DNA of 64,000 nucleotides from Butyrivibrio sp. VCB2006 (GCF_000420945.1 NZ_ATVX01000005.1:1-64000); one strand, 5' to 3'; numbered from the stretch's first letter, positions 17,104 through 25,205 are shown. The notes: generated from the letters alone by a model not told the origin. Translations and numbers: made by a program.

Positions 17104-17406
17104 ATGTATTCAGAGATAATTGTATGTCTTAAGGATAGTGCCGATGAGGTGTTTGAAAAGCAAGTGAATATGTTAAAAGAGCGCCATCATGCCAAAGTGC
17201 TTCGAATGGGAAAAGATGAGGCGGCTGACTACATAAAGACCTGTGCATCGGAGGCTCTTTTTATAAGTGATGATGAGAATATGCTTTCGAAGGCGAAGGA
17301 AGCGGGACTTGCCACAAACAGCCCTGCAGCCATGAGAGAATCCTACATGAAAGCAATGGAAATGCTGAAAACAATGGGAGTAAAGTGTGATGACCATTTG
17401 AGATGA
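17104..17406 (+). CDS. Conserved-looking hypothetical protein, coupled to msrA
   Basis: This 100-aa protein starts one base after the msrA stop. The segment EALFISDDENMLSKAKEAGL resembles the C-terminal aspartate-containing motif of HAD-like proteins (where an acidic pair is followed by an Ala-Gly helix), but the DxDxT nucleophile motif is absent. No firm family. Coupling suggests a role near MsrA. Confidence 0.65.
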   Translation: MYSEIIVCLKDSADEVFEKQVNMLKERHHAKVLRMGKDEAADYIKTCASEALFISDDENMLSKAKEAGLATNSPAAMRESYMKAMEMLKTMGVKCDDHLR

Positions 17407-17456
17407 GCTTGCTATCTGACGATGGACGTCATGAGTGATTATAAAGGAGAAAGATT

Positions 17457-17801
17457 ATGCCATTCATATCAACAAAAACCAACGTAACAGTATCAAAAGA
17501 AAAAGAGACACAGCTCAAGGAGCGCCTGGGTCAGGCTATTGCTATTATCCCGGGAAAGAGCGAGAATTGGCTTATGCTGGCAATCGAGGGCGGAATTCCC
17601 ATGTATTTCAGAGGCGATGATTCCCAGCCTACAGCATTTATCGAGGTTAAGATCTATGGCAATGCATCTTCAGACGTTTATGGCAAGATGACAAAAGAGC
17701 TGACGGGAATATATGGGGATGTTCTCGGAGTTGCTCCGGACCATATGTACATCCGCTACTTCGGATCAGACGACTGGGGATGGAATGGCAATAATTTCTG
17801 A
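17457..17801 (+). CDS. Macrophage migration inhibitory factor (MIF) homologue
   Basis: This 114-aa protein belongs to the tautomerase superfamily. The N-terminal proline after Met (MPFISTKTNV) is the catalytic base of phenylpyruvate/dopachrome tautomerases. Other MIF landmarks are the segment around GGIPMYFRG, YIRYFGSDDWGWNGNNF at the end and a length equal to animal MIF. It is a cytosolic trimer by family analogy. AAAGGAGAAAG precedes ATG 17457. The physiological substrate in bacteria is unknown. Confidence 0.88.
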   Translation: MPFISTKTNVTVSKEKETQLKERLGQAIAIIPGKSENWLMLAIEGGIPMYFRGDDSQPTAFIEVKIYGNASSDVYGKMTKELTGIYGDVLGVAPDHMYIRYFGSDDWGWNGNNF

Positions 17802-17971
17802 GAATAGGTCTTCAGATTGACATTCTTTCCAGGGTGAGTTATCATCAGTCGTGCTTGCTCGTAAGGTCATGCGGGTTTTGCGATGATTTTGCTGATTTAT
17901 ATAAGTACAGAATATGATATCGTCGCGGGAACGCTGGAATAGGCGTGCCTGCGGCGTTTGTTTTTGGAAAG

Positions 17972-18676
17972 ATGAGCATTAAGATGTTGAATAATTCGAG
18001 AATAAAAGAGAACCGCACAACCAAGGCAATTATTGCAAATATGCTCCTGGCGGCGGTCAGTCTTTTTGTTAATGGTTTTGGGGTGTACCTCACAATACAG
18101 GCCAATATAGGCGCGGCACCCTGGGATGTCCTGAATCTGGGACTTTCCAAGAGCCTGGGAATTCTATATGGGACAGCTTCGGTAATTGTCTCCTATTCAA
18201 TCCTTGGAATTGATATTGCGTTAAAAGAACCAATTGGAATCGCCATGTTTATTGACGCCGTTGTGGTGGGCAAGTCAGTAGACTTTTTCAACAAAATAAA
18301 TCTGATTCCGAAATGCAAATCACCGGTGGCGGGGATTATAGTTCTTTTGATAGGCCTTGTGATCGCCGCTTACACTCAGTACACGTACATGAGCGCGTCT
18401 CTCGGCTGCGGCCCAAGGGATACTCTTCTTGTGGCACTTACCAAGAGAGCCAAAAAGATGCCTATTGGAGCTGTGAGCATTGCACTTCTTAGCACAGCCA
18501 CATTTATCGGATGGCTCCTTGGAGGTCCGGTTGGAATAGGAACGATCATCTGCGCGCTGGCTTCAGGCCCGATAATGCAGATGGCGTTTAACTCTGTGAA
18601 GTTTGATGCGACCAACGTTCATCATCAGCACCTTGCGGATTCTGTCAGGGTATTTGCCCACGACAAGGCGGCGTGA
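17972..18676 (+). CDS. YczE/YitT-type integral membrane protein
   Basis: This protein of about 234 aa has five or six hydrophobic spans. Motifs typical of the YczE group are GFGVYLTIQANIGAAPWDVL and SLGCGPRDTLLVALTKR. Function is unknown; relatives are sometimes linked to transport or antibiotic production. The start is uncertain: ATG 17972 or 17984, both after TTTTGGAAAG; the GTG at 17945 is less likely. The interval 17802-17971 holds short protein-like fragments but no defined gene. Confidence 0.8.
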   Translation: MSIKMLNNSRIKENRTTKAIIANMLLAAVSLFVNGFGVYLTIQANIGAAPWDVLNLGLSKSLGILYGTASVIVSYSILGIDIALKEPIGIAMFIDAVVVGKSVDFFNKINLIPKCKSPVAGIIVLLIGLVIAAYTQYTYMSASLGCGPRDTLLVALTKRAKKMPIGAVSIALLSTATFIGWLLGGPVGIGTIICALASGPIMQMAFNSVKFDATNVHHQHLADSVRVFAHDKAA

Positions 18677-18719
18677 AGGGAATCATAAGTACTAATTTAG
18701 AAATGAAAAGGAAATAATT

Positions 18720-19178
18720 ATGAGAAAAGCACGTTCAGAAAAAGAAGCAGCAATGAGAGAGAAGATGATCCCTGAGCTGTACGCTAATGAATACAACAGT
18801 TTTATCGGATTTGAAATTATGGAGCTGAGCTCCACCTACAGCAAGGCCAGAATCAAGGCTGATAGCAGACTTCACAACACCTACGGAAGTATCCACGGCG
18901 GCGCACTGCTGTCCTTCGTAGATGCCATGGCAGGAGCCACAGCCAGCATGAGCGGCTACTACGCAACAACAGTATCAGCAAACCTCAACTTCCTGCTTCC
19001 TGCAGTAAACACCGAGTATATCTACTGCGAGTGCATGAAGCTCAAGACAGGTAAGCACATCCTGGTATTTGATATCAGAGTTACAGACGATGAGGGGAAC
19101 CTGCTTGATAGCGGAGAATTCTCATTCTTTGCCAGCAAAGTTCCTGTACTTGGTGACAATTTGAAGTTTGGGAAATGA
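18720..19178 (+). CDS. PaaI-type hotdog thioesterase
   Basis: This 152-aa hotdog-fold protein has the catalytic-loop motif YGSIHGGALLSFVDAMAG, characteristic of PaaI/YdiI acyl-CoA thioesterases, with SANLNFLLPA as the adjacent strand. It hydrolyses acyl- or aryl-CoA thioesters in the cytoplasm; the substrate is unknown. Its 3' end is duplicated immediately downstream. Confidence 0.88.
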   Translation: MRKARSEKEAAMREKMIPELYANEYNSFIGFEIMELSSTYSKARIKADSRLHNTYGSIHGGALLSFVDAMAGATASMSGYYATTVSANLNFLLPAVNTEYIYCECMKLKTGKHILVFDIRVTDDEGNLLDSGEFSFFASKVPVLGDNLKFGK

Positions 19179-19232
19179 TTGAGCAGAGTGTATCATAATT
19201 TGAAGTTTGGGAAATAATGGGGCAGAGTGTAT
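19158..19232 (+). repeat. Tandem duplication of the thioesterase 3' end, period 39 bp
   Basis: Two 36-bp copies (19158-19193 and 19197-19232) share AATTTGAAGTTTGGGAAA and GCAGAGTGTAT with only about four differences. The first contains the last codons and stop of the thioesterase; the second retains the same NLKFGK-stop coding text. Confidence 0.85.
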
Positions 19233-19276
19233 AATATATTTGTTACAGTTGTTTGTATTGTTGGAGGAGGTTCAAC

Positions 19277-19495
19277 ATGGGAGACATCGCAGAAATACTC
19301 AAACAGATTAATGGTAACAAAGAACTCATGGCTCAGATTGCCAAGGCAGATCCGGCGCAAGCCAAAGACCTGCTGAAGAAAGCTAACATCGACGTTAGCG
19401 AAGCAGATATCAAGTTAGTCCAGTCCGCAGTCGCAGATGGCAAGCTTGATCTGAATGACATCAAGAACATAGCTGGTGGATTATTCAAAAAGTAA
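19277..19495 (+). CDS. Small acidic helical protein, unknown
   Basis: This 72-aa protein (MGDIAEILKQINGNKELMAQ...) is predicted all-helical and ends DIKNIAGGLFKK. TTGGAGGAGG directly precedes ATG 19277, a strong ribosome site, so it is well expressed. It has no recognised domain. A terminator follows, making it a single-gene unit. Confidence 0.75.
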   Translation: MGDIAEILKQINGNKELMAQIAKADPAQAKDLLKKANIDVSEADIKLVQSAVADGKLDLNDIKNIAGGLFKK

Positions 19496-19507
19496 TATGG
19501 TTAACTA

Positions 19508-19545
19508 AAGGGCGGTGCTGATATTGATCGGCATCGTCTTTTTTT
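19508..19545 (+). terminator. Terminator after the small helical protein
   Basis: GGGCGGTGCTGAT pairs, with G-U pairs, with GGCATCGTC and is followed by T7. Confidence 0.75.
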
Positions 19546-19559
19546 ATTTGCCCCACTGA

Positions 19560-19800
19560 GCAGGCTGATTTTCGAGTATAATTGAAATAGACGATTTCTA
19601 ATGAGATGAGGTTAAGACATATATGAAGCCGCTGGCCTTTTTTATATGAGAAAAGACCAACGGCGCTGCTTTAGGGAGGACCCTCCGGTGTGTGGGGACC
19701 GAAGGGCTGTGTTATGAATATGAAAAAGTATGTGTGTGGGGTTCAAGAAGTTTTGTTCTTCTTGATGATCTTATATTAAAACCCGAACTTTAAACGAAGC
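19560..19800 (+). other. Gene-free stretch with several hairpins; possible structured RNA
   Basis: About 350 bp between the preceding terminator and mazG contains GCCGCTGGCC and later CCAACGGCG, the short hairpin GGAGGACCCTCC (about 19675-19686), a CGGTGT...GACCG pairing and the perfect stem CAAGAAG/CTTCTTG (about 19744-19763). A 21-codon frame (MNMKKYVCGVQEVLFFLMIL) runs from 19714 to 19779. Nothing here is a recognised RNA family; a structured leader or small RNA is only a possibility. Confidence 0.3.
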
Positions 19801-19896
19801 TTAAAAAGTTGTGAAAAGAATGTGAAGACAGATCTGATTGATGATCGATGATTGATGAATGCAATTGATAACAGTATCTATCGGGAGGAACTTGAA

Positions 19897-20388
19897 ATGG
19901 CTAGTGATAATTCTATAGGGAATGAAATAGACAGATTAAAAGAAATAGTGGAAAAGCTCAGAAGCGAGAATGGCTGTCCCTGGGATAGAGCCCAGACTCA
20001 TGAAAGCCTTAAGGCTCCGGTTATAGAAGAAGCCGCCGAAGTGGTATGCGGGATAAATATATTAAAAGAGACCAAGGATCCGGAAAACCTTAAGGAAGAG
20101 CTTGGCGATCTGTTATTACAGATAATGTTTCATTCCGTTATGGCTGAGGAGGAAGGTCTTTTTACCTTTGATGATGTGGTAAAAGGCATATCGGATAAGA
20201 TGGTGAGAAGACATCCTCACGTGTTCAGTGGCGTGACATACGCGTCCGAAGAAGAGATGCACCAGGCTTGGGACAAGATCAAGAAAGAAGAAAAAGCCGG
20301 TAAGGAGTGGCACGAAGATTATCTGCCTGCAGCCTTCAAGGAGGCAACGCAGCTGATAAAAAAGGCAGAAGAGAGAAAAGGTTTTTGA
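19897..20388 (+). CDS. mazG: MazG-family nucleoside triphosphate pyrophosphohydrolase
   Basis: This protein of about 163 aa cleaves NTPs or dNTPs to monophosphates, a house-cleaning activity. It carries NGCPWDRAQTHESL, the metal-binding helices EEAAEVV and EELGDLLLQIMFH, and RRHPHVF. It is a single-domain form, shorter than E. coli MazG (about 263 aa, two domains). ATG 19897 follows GGGAGGAACTTG; upstream in-frame codons from 19852 lack a ribosome site. Confidence 0.93.
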   Translation: MASDNSIGNEIDRLKEIVEKLRSENGCPWDRAQTHESLKAPVIEEAAEVVCGINILKETKDPENLKEELGDLLLQIMFHSVMAEEEGLFTFDDVVKGISDKMVRRHPHVFSGVTYASEEEMHQAWDKIKKEEKAGKEWHEDYLPAAFKEATQLIKKAEERKGF

Positions 20389-20475
20389 GACCGTGCAAAA
20401 GAGTGCACAAAATGTCGGGGACAATAATCAGAGGTTGATATACTGATGATATAGCAAGAGAGAGGAGCAGATGGG

Positions 20476-21306
20476 ATGCAGGGCTGGATTGAAGGTTTTC
20501 AGGAATCCATCAATTACATAGAAAAAAATCTGACGGATGAACTGGACATTCAGGATATAGCCGATAAAGCGGCGCTGTCGCCCTTCTATTACCAACGCAT
20601 TTTTGGAGCTCTTTGCGGTGTGACAGTCGGTGAGTATATTCGTGCGCGCAGAATGACGCTGGCTGCTCAGGAACTTAGCAGAAAAGACGTGAAGGTGATC
20701 GATGTAGCTGTTAAGTACGGCTATGATTCACCGGATAGCTTTGCCAAAGCTTTTCAGAAGTTCCACGGAATAACCCCGTCACAGGCAAGGGGACCGGGAG
20801 CTGCACTTCGTTCTTTTGCTCCGTTACATATCAAAATCACGATGGAGGGTGGAAACATGTTAGATTATAAGATCGTTGAAAAAGCACCATTTACTATTGT
20901 TGGAGTAAAGAGACCTTTTAATTCCGAAACCAGTTATCAGGAAATACCTAAGTTCTGGGACGAATGGCTGGCCAAGGGTGAGAAACGTTCTATCATGGGC
21001 ACATTTGGAGTTTGCATTGATATGAAAGGGAAGGACTTTGACTATTGGATTGCAGACCTGTATTTTCCATGGGAAGAGATTCCTGAGGGCTGCGAAACCA
21101 GAGTGATTCCAGGAAGTCTGTGGGCACAGTTCCCATGCAAGATAAGTACCCTGCAGGATACAAACACCAAGATCTGGTCAGAGTGGCTTCCGGCGCTTAA
21201 GGGATATTCGCTGATGGGAGAATATGACCTTGAGGTTTATCTCCCGCCCGAAGAGGAATCAGATGAAATGACCGTGTATATCTGGGTTCCGCTAAAGAAA
21301 GATTGA
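20476..21306 (+). CDS. AraC-family regulator with GyrI-like effector domain
   Basis: This 276-aa protein has two helix-turn-helix units at the N-terminus (IADKAALSPFYYQRIFGALC and VAVKYGYDSPDSFAKAFQKF), then a GyrI-like small-molecule-binding domain from about residue 130 (FTIVGVKRPFN through VYIWVPLKK). This is the Rob/SoxS-like architecture of multidrug- and stress-responsive activators. GAGAGGAGCAG precedes ATG 20476. Targets are unknown. Confidence 0.9.
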   Translation: MQGWIEGFQESINYIEKNLTDELDIQDIADKAALSPFYYQRIFGALCGVTVGEYIRARRMTLAAQELSRKDVKVIDVAVKYGYDSPDSFAKAFQKFHGITPSQARGPGAALRSFAPLHIKITMEGGNMLDYKIVEKAPFTIVGVKRPFNSETSYQEIPKFWDEWLAKGEKRSIMGTFGVCIDMKGKDFDYWIADLYFPWEEIPEGCETRVIPGSLWAQFPCKISTLQDTNTKIWSEWLPALKGYSLMGEYDLEVYLPPEEESDEMTVYIWVPLKKD

Positions 21307-21398
21307 TTTTTTATGGATAGCGGTGTAGTATAATTATACAAAGTTGCACACAATACAATAGAGCAAAACATATTGTTGCTGATAGAAAGGAAATCATT

Positions 21399-21554
21399 AT
21401 GGAATTTAGAGACGTAGTTAAGAACCGCTATTCATGCAAAAAATACAGTGAGAGAAAGGTAGACAGAGCAAGGCTCAACGTTATCCTTGAGGCAGGCCCA
21501 CTTGATAATCACAACAGCAGAAAAGACCTGGATGATACAGTGACATATATGTAA
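21399..21554 (+). pseudogene. Nitroreductase with a large internal deletion
   Basis: A strong ribosome site (GAAAGGAAATC) and ATG 21399 lead into MEFRDVVKNRYSCKKYSERK, the FMN-binding N-terminus of a nitroreductase. After ILEAG the text jumps to HNSRKDLDDTVTYM, the usual C-terminus of the same family, and stops. About 27 N-terminal and 18 C-terminal residues remain of roughly 170. The two ends are joined in frame. Confidence 0.75.
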
Positions 21555-21562
21555 GAGAGGAT

Positions 21563-21601
21563 TGCCATGTTTCGGTTTCATGCCGTTACATGGCATTTTT
21601 T
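21563..21601 (+). terminator. Terminator after the nitroreductase remnant
   Basis: TGCCATGT (21563-21570) pairs with ACATGGCA (21588-21595), followed by T6. The right arm CCGTTACATGGCATTTTT recurs after the macro-domain gene near 43313. Confidence 0.8.
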
Positions 21602-21724
21602 ATATTTGGGGATATTGAAATAACGGTTGGCGATTTATAATGATTATATTAGATATAAATCGCCAAGATGGCGCATTTTATTCGATGTTTGGCGGAATAT
21701 GTGGAGATAATAGGAGGTGTAGTT

Positions 21725-22192
21725 ATGCTGGAAGTAGGAACAAAAGCCCCGGATTTCAAGTTGCCGGATCAGAATGGAACAATGCATTCACTGTCAGAAT
21801 ACAAAGGCCAGAAGGTTGTTTTGTATTTTTATCCAAAAGACAATACTTCCGGCTGTACCAAGCAGGCTTGCAGTTTTGGAGAATTATACCCTCAGTTCCG
21901 TGAAGAAGGAGCGGTTGTTCTGGGAGTGAGCAAGGATTCAGTCGCTTCCCACAAGAAGTTTGAAGAAAAGAACGGTCTGCCATTCACTCTTTTATCGGAT
22001 ACAGAGCTTGAAGTTATCAAGGCCTATGACGTTTGGAAAGAGAAGAATAACTACGGCAAAGTGTCCATGGGCGTTGTGAGGACCACGTACCTGATTGATG
22101 AAAAGGGCGTTATCGTCAAAGCTATGGGCAAAGTTAAAGCCGCAGAGAACCCACAGGACATGCTTGATATTTTAAGAGGAACCGGCAAATGA
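21725..22192 (+). CDS. bcp: Thioredoxin-dependent peroxiredoxin Bcp
   Basis: This 155-aa atypical 2-Cys peroxiredoxin reduces hydroperoxides using thioredoxin. It carries GTKAPDFKLPDQNG and the peroxidatic loop NTSGCTKQACSF with both the peroxidatic and nearby resolving cysteine, then FTLLSDTELEV. ATG 21725 with TAGGAGGTGTAG upstream is the start. The next small gene overlaps its stop codon. Confidence 0.94.
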   Translation: MLEVGTKAPDFKLPDQNGTMHSLSEYKGQKVVLYFYPKDNTSGCTKQACSFGELYPQFREEGAVVLGVSKDSVASHKKFEEKNGLPFTLLSDTELEVIKAYDVWKEKNNYGKVSMGVVRTTYLIDEKGVIVKAMGKVKAAENPQDMLDILRGTGK

Positions 22193-22407
22193 TGTTCTTT
22201 AAAAAGAAAGTTTTAAAGAAAACCTACGACAAGGAAAACAAGAAACCTGTGATCAAGGCCAGCATCTGCAACGGCGAGCAGGTCGCGGGCTTCCAGGATA
22301 TCCATACCGGTGCTTTTGAGGAGGTTATGCTGATCAGGGATTCTGAGGACCTCTTCCAATTCAAGGACGAGTATGGAATCAGCGGGGATATTGAGAAAAT
22401 ATATTGA
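22189..22407 (+). CDS. Conserved small protein of unknown function, overlapping bcp
   Basis: This 72-aa protein has KPVIKASICNGEQVAGFQDI and ends GISGDIEKIY. It belongs to a small family widespread in Lachnospiraceae without known function. The ATG overlaps the bcp stop (ATGA) and AGAGGA lies 8 nt upstream, so it is translationally coupled to the peroxiredoxin. The single conserved Cys may be redox-relevant; that is speculation. Confidence 0.75.
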   Translation: MMFFKKKVLKKTYDKENKKPVIKASICNGEQVAGFQDIHTGAFEEVMLIRDSEDLFQFKDEYGISGDIEKIY

Positions 22408-22515
22408 TGCCGTATGGTGATAATGGGGAAATGGTTATTACTGACATGGGGTATCAATAATAACGGAAAAATTGATTTAGCATGATTCCTTGAGTATTCA
22501 ATAAGGAGAGGCAAT

Positions 22516-23028
22516 ATGCGTCTTTTTATAGCAATAAACTTTGACGAGAACATGACTGATGCTCTTATCGAGATGCAGGATGATCTCATGAGATGCGGAG
22601 TAAACGGCAATTTCACCCGGGAAGAGAATCTTCACATGACCCTGGTATTCATCGGCGAGAGCGATGAGCCCGAGAAGATTGAGGAAATAATGCGTGATGT
22701 TCCACTTCGTTCTTTTACCATAAAGGTATCAGGCATGAGGCGCTTCAAAGACATGGTATTTGCCAATGTAGAAGACAATCCTGATCTTACCGATTACGTG
22801 AAGCGGCTAAGGAACGCGCTTTCCGATAATGACATCGATTTTGATAAAAAGAAATTCATGTCCCACATCACCCTTGTGAGACGCGCCAGTGGCGCCAAGG
22901 ACATCTTCCTGCCCTCTGATGAGATTTCTTCAGAAAAGATGAGGGTGAATGGGATATCCCTCATGAAATCCGAGCAGAGCAGGCATGGCATGGTTTATAC
23001 TGAGATTGGATATGTGAGGGCGTTTTGA
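22516..23028 (+). CDS. thpR: RNA 2',3'-cyclic phosphodiesterase (LigT/ThpR family)
   Basis: This 170-aa 2H phosphoesterase has the two catalytic HxT motifs HMTL and HITL, with the normal MRLFIAINFDE start. The family opens 2',3'-cyclic phosphates on RNA, the same chemical group used by RtcB, which is encoded about 25 kb downstream; a functional link is only a suggestion. AAGGAGAGG precedes the ATG. The hairpin repeat array follows. Confidence 0.92.
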   Translation: MRLFIAINFDENMTDALIEMQDDLMRCGVNGNFTREENLHMTLVFIGESDEPEKIEEIMRDVPLRSFTIKVSGMRRFKDMVFANVEDNPDLTDYVKRLRNALSDNDIDFDKKKFMSHITLVRRASGAKDIFLPSDEISSEKMRVNGISLMKSEQSRHGMVYTEIGYVRAF

Positions 23029-23109
23029 GTGCCGGATAGGCAGTGTTGAGGCTCGCAGGTTGATAGCTGGATGGGGCAGTGACTGTCTGGTAGTTAGAAG
23101 GGGGAAAGT

Positions 23110-23509
23110 GATTATCATTACCTGTTAAAACAATGTAATATCAAACATAAAAAATAAGCTTGATTGGTATTACTCGCCTTGGGTGGCTGTAATACTAAAT
23201 GGGGAATATGGATAGTTTTGGTATTAACTAATCTGAAGTCTGTAATAACAAAAAAGATAATACAGACTAGTATGTTATTACCAGGTTTGATAGTTTGTAA
23301 TACTAAACAAGAGATGTAGATTGATATGGTATTACTGGTTTTGATTTCTGTAATATCAAATAGGGAATATGGATAGTTTTGGTATTAACTGATCTGAATC
23401 TTGTAATAACAAACAATAGATGTAGATTGTAATGTTATTACCAGGTCCGATTGCCTGTAATACCAAACACAGATTATAGACTGGCATGGTATTATCTGGC
23501 TCTGATCAA
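23110..23509. repeat. Tandem array of seven ~53-bp inverted-repeat units
   Basis: Units begin with GTAATA at 23135, 23189, 23242, 23297, 23350, 23403 and 23457 (spacing 53-55 bp), preceded by half a unit at about 23110-23130. Each unit holds a 9-bp left arm (GTAATAnnA) and, about 20 bp later, a matching right arm (TnnTATTAC or TGTTATTAC). In units 3 and 6 the left arm is GTAATAACA and the right arm TGTTATTAC; in the others it is GTAATACCA-like with TGGTATTAC, so the arms change together. Copies differ at many other sites. The array ends at the ribosome site of the next gene. Confidence 0.9.
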
Positions 23510-23532
23510 TGCCATGGAAGGAGAGGAACAGG

Positions 23533-23832
23533 ATGGACAATCGTATTGAATGGGCCAGGAAGCACGACGAGGTGGTTCGGGCAGTTGAGGAGCTTGGATT
23601 TCCCGGGGAGTTGGGAAATCAAGTGGCGAGGCAGCTTGGAAGCCCCAAAGCAATGGAACGGATGCTGGCATATTTATATAATGTGAAGCCCCAAAGAGCT
23701 GAGATGGTTGTGGACGAAATGCTGGCAATCTGCAGCGACGTGGACAGATGGAGAGACAAAAAAGCTGCAGAGGAAGCCAATGCCAGATACAACCAGATAC
23801 TTTATTACGGGCTTGGAGGTGACGAGGAATGA
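23533..23832 (+). CDS. Conserved Lachnospiraceae protein of unknown function
   Basis: This 99-aa protein contains AVEELGFPGELGNQVARQLG, KAMERMLAYLYNVKPQRAEM and VDEMLAICSDVDRW, a pattern I associate with an uncharacterised small family in this group of bacteria. It is predicted mostly helical and soluble. GGAAGGAGAGG precedes ATG 23533. It overlaps the next gene by 4 bp (ATGA), so the two form a pair. Confidence 0.78.
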   Translation: MDNRIEWARKHDEVVRAVEELGFPGELGNQVARQLGSPKAMERMLAYLYNVKPQRAEMVVDEMLAICSDVDRWRDKKAAEEANARYNQILYYGLGGDEE

Positions 23833-24062
23833 ATTCAATTCTGATAAAAGACACAACGAGGGAAGAAAGAGAGCGTATCGTGGCGGAGTCTATCGGCAAT
23901 GTCAACGGCAGCTGTGATGGCTGCAGCGCAGGACTTATCGAGATGTACCAACCATATATTGATGGGGTAAAAGAGATCCGCGAGATCAATATGGAGTTTA
24001 GAGCGCGCTACGAATCCGGAGTTGAGGGACCGGAAAAAGCAGACTGCGGGTACAAGATGTAA
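23829..24062 (+). CDS. Conserved small protein with CDGC motif
   Basis: This 77-aa protein has RERIVAESIGNVNGSCDGCS, then LIEMYQPYIDGVKEIREINM. The CxxC pair could bind metal or be redox active. Coupled by overlapping stop/start to the preceding gene, the two presumably act together, but no function is known. Its 3' end is duplicated just downstream. Confidence 0.75.
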   Translation: MNSILIKDTTREERERIVAESIGNVNGSCDGCSAGLIEMYQPYIDGVKEIREINMEFRARYESGVEGPEKADCGYKM

Positions 24063-24117
24063 ATAGACGAGTTCTGGAAGAGCTGATTGTGGGTACAAGA
24101 TGTAAATAGATCAATTT
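24045..24117 (+). repeat. Duplicated 3' gene end, period 43 bp
   Basis: TGCGGGTACAAGATGTAAAT at 24045 recurs as TGTGGGTACAAGATGTAAAT at 24088, each followed by AGA. The copies include the CGYKM-stop coding text. Confidence 0.85.
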
Positions 24118-24134
24118 GATCCGGGGGAATTTAC

Positions 24135-24428
24135 ATGAGGGGACAAAAGCAAAGAAAAGCCGAGACAAAGCGAATTGTTTTAGGCAAAACTGACGGTGTT
24201 TGTGCTCGTTGCGGAAAAGAGCTTTCTTTTGAAAAGGCAACAATAGAGCACTTTGTGCCTAAATACAGAGGCGGAGCCGATGATGAAAGAAACCTTCTTC
24301 CGCTGTGCAAGAACTGCAACAAGCAGAAGGGCTCAAGGATAGTGACTGTTGAGGAATACTATCCCTATCTGAAAAAAGCTTTCATCTTAAATGCCAACGA
24401 ATACAAGGCTGAATGGGAACAGCCGTAA
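24135..24428 (+). CDS. HNH endonuclease-domain protein
   Basis: This 97-aa protein is a compact HNH/zinc-finger nuclease with CARCGKEL, the catalytic IEHFVPKYRGGADDERNL and PLCKNCNKQKGS. Two CxxC pairs bind structural zinc. Free-standing HNH proteins of this size occur in restriction, repair and phage contexts; no partner is evident. The ATG follows GGGGGAATTTAC. Confidence 0.88.
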   Translation: MRGQKQRKAETKRIVLGKTDGVCARCGKELSFEKATIEHFVPKYRGGADDERNLLPLCKNCNKQKGSRIVTVEEYYPYLKKAFILNANEYKAEWEQP

Positions 24429-24461
24429 TCCAATTTTGAAATTTGATTTTGTGGTGACTAT

Positions 24462-25193
24462 ATGGGAAATGAGAACGGAACATGGATCATGTATGGCGTT
24501 GAATGGAACGATCCGGAATGCATCCATACTGCGCGGGAAGCGATAAACTACATAAATGAGATAGGTTTTTTGCCACTATTCAAAAATGACATTCCGGGAT
24601 TTTCCTTGGAGGAGAGGACCGTGCCAAAGTACTGGTGGTGCGGAGATCCTGAGGTGGACCCCTGGGAATGGCGCGAGATCATAGCCCGGAGCGGCGAAGT
24701 GGCCTACGGTAAGTTCTTTGAGAAGAAGGCCGGATTCATTTCCAAGAAGTGGCTTCCGTATTTCGCTAATCTGCGGCGCGATGGCTATGACTTTGATGCG
24801 CTCTGGGATGATGAGAAAGCATCAAGGCGCCAGAAAAAGATAATGGACCTCTTCGAGTCCAATGATGAGATTTACTCCAATGAGATCAAGGCAAGGGCCG
24901 GATTCGGCAAGGGCGGCGAGAAGGGCTTTGAGGGCACAATTACGGATCTTCAGATGAAGACATATCTCTGCGTCAGGGATTTCAGACAGCGCAAGAATAA
25001 AAAGGGCGAGTTCTACGGATGGCCCATTGCCATTTTTACCAAGCCCGAAACAATCTGGGGTTACGAGCACGTGACTTCCAGATACAGCGAAAAACCTGAA
25101 GATTCCGGAAGAACTATAGCTGATCACGTAAAAGAGATATATCCGGTGGCTACAGATGCGCAGATTAAGAAACTATTCACCGGTAAGAAATAA
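24462..25193 (+). CDS. AlkZ-related protein
   Basis: This 243-aa protein has AINYINEIGFLPLFKNDIPG, KYWWCGDPEVDPWEWREIIA, AYGKFFEKKAGFISKKWLPY and EGTITDLQMKTYL. It matches a conserved Firmicute family annotated as related to the AlkZ/YcaQ DNA glycosylases (winged-helix fold), but shorter than true AlkZ (about 360-400 aa). No catalytic claim is made. It lies between HNH and a small gene on the same strand. Confidence 0.7.
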   Translation: MGNENGTWIMYGVEWNDPECIHTAREAINYINEIGFLPLFKNDIPGFSLEERTVPKYWWCGDPEVDPWEWREIIARSGEVAYGKFFEKKAGFISKKWLPYFANLRRDGYDFDALWDDEKASRRQKKIMDLFESNDEIYSNEIKARAGFGKGGEKGFEGTITDLQMKTYLCVRDFRQRKNKKGEFYGWPIAIFTKPETIWGYEHVTSRYSEKPEDSGRTIADHVKEIYPVATDAQIKKLFTGKK

Positions 25194-25205
25194 AAGGAGA
25201 AAACT

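Noticed and set aside
23110..23509. CRISPR array
   Set aside because: Units are imperfect over their whole length, there are no conserved direct repeats with unique spacers, and no cas genes are in the window.
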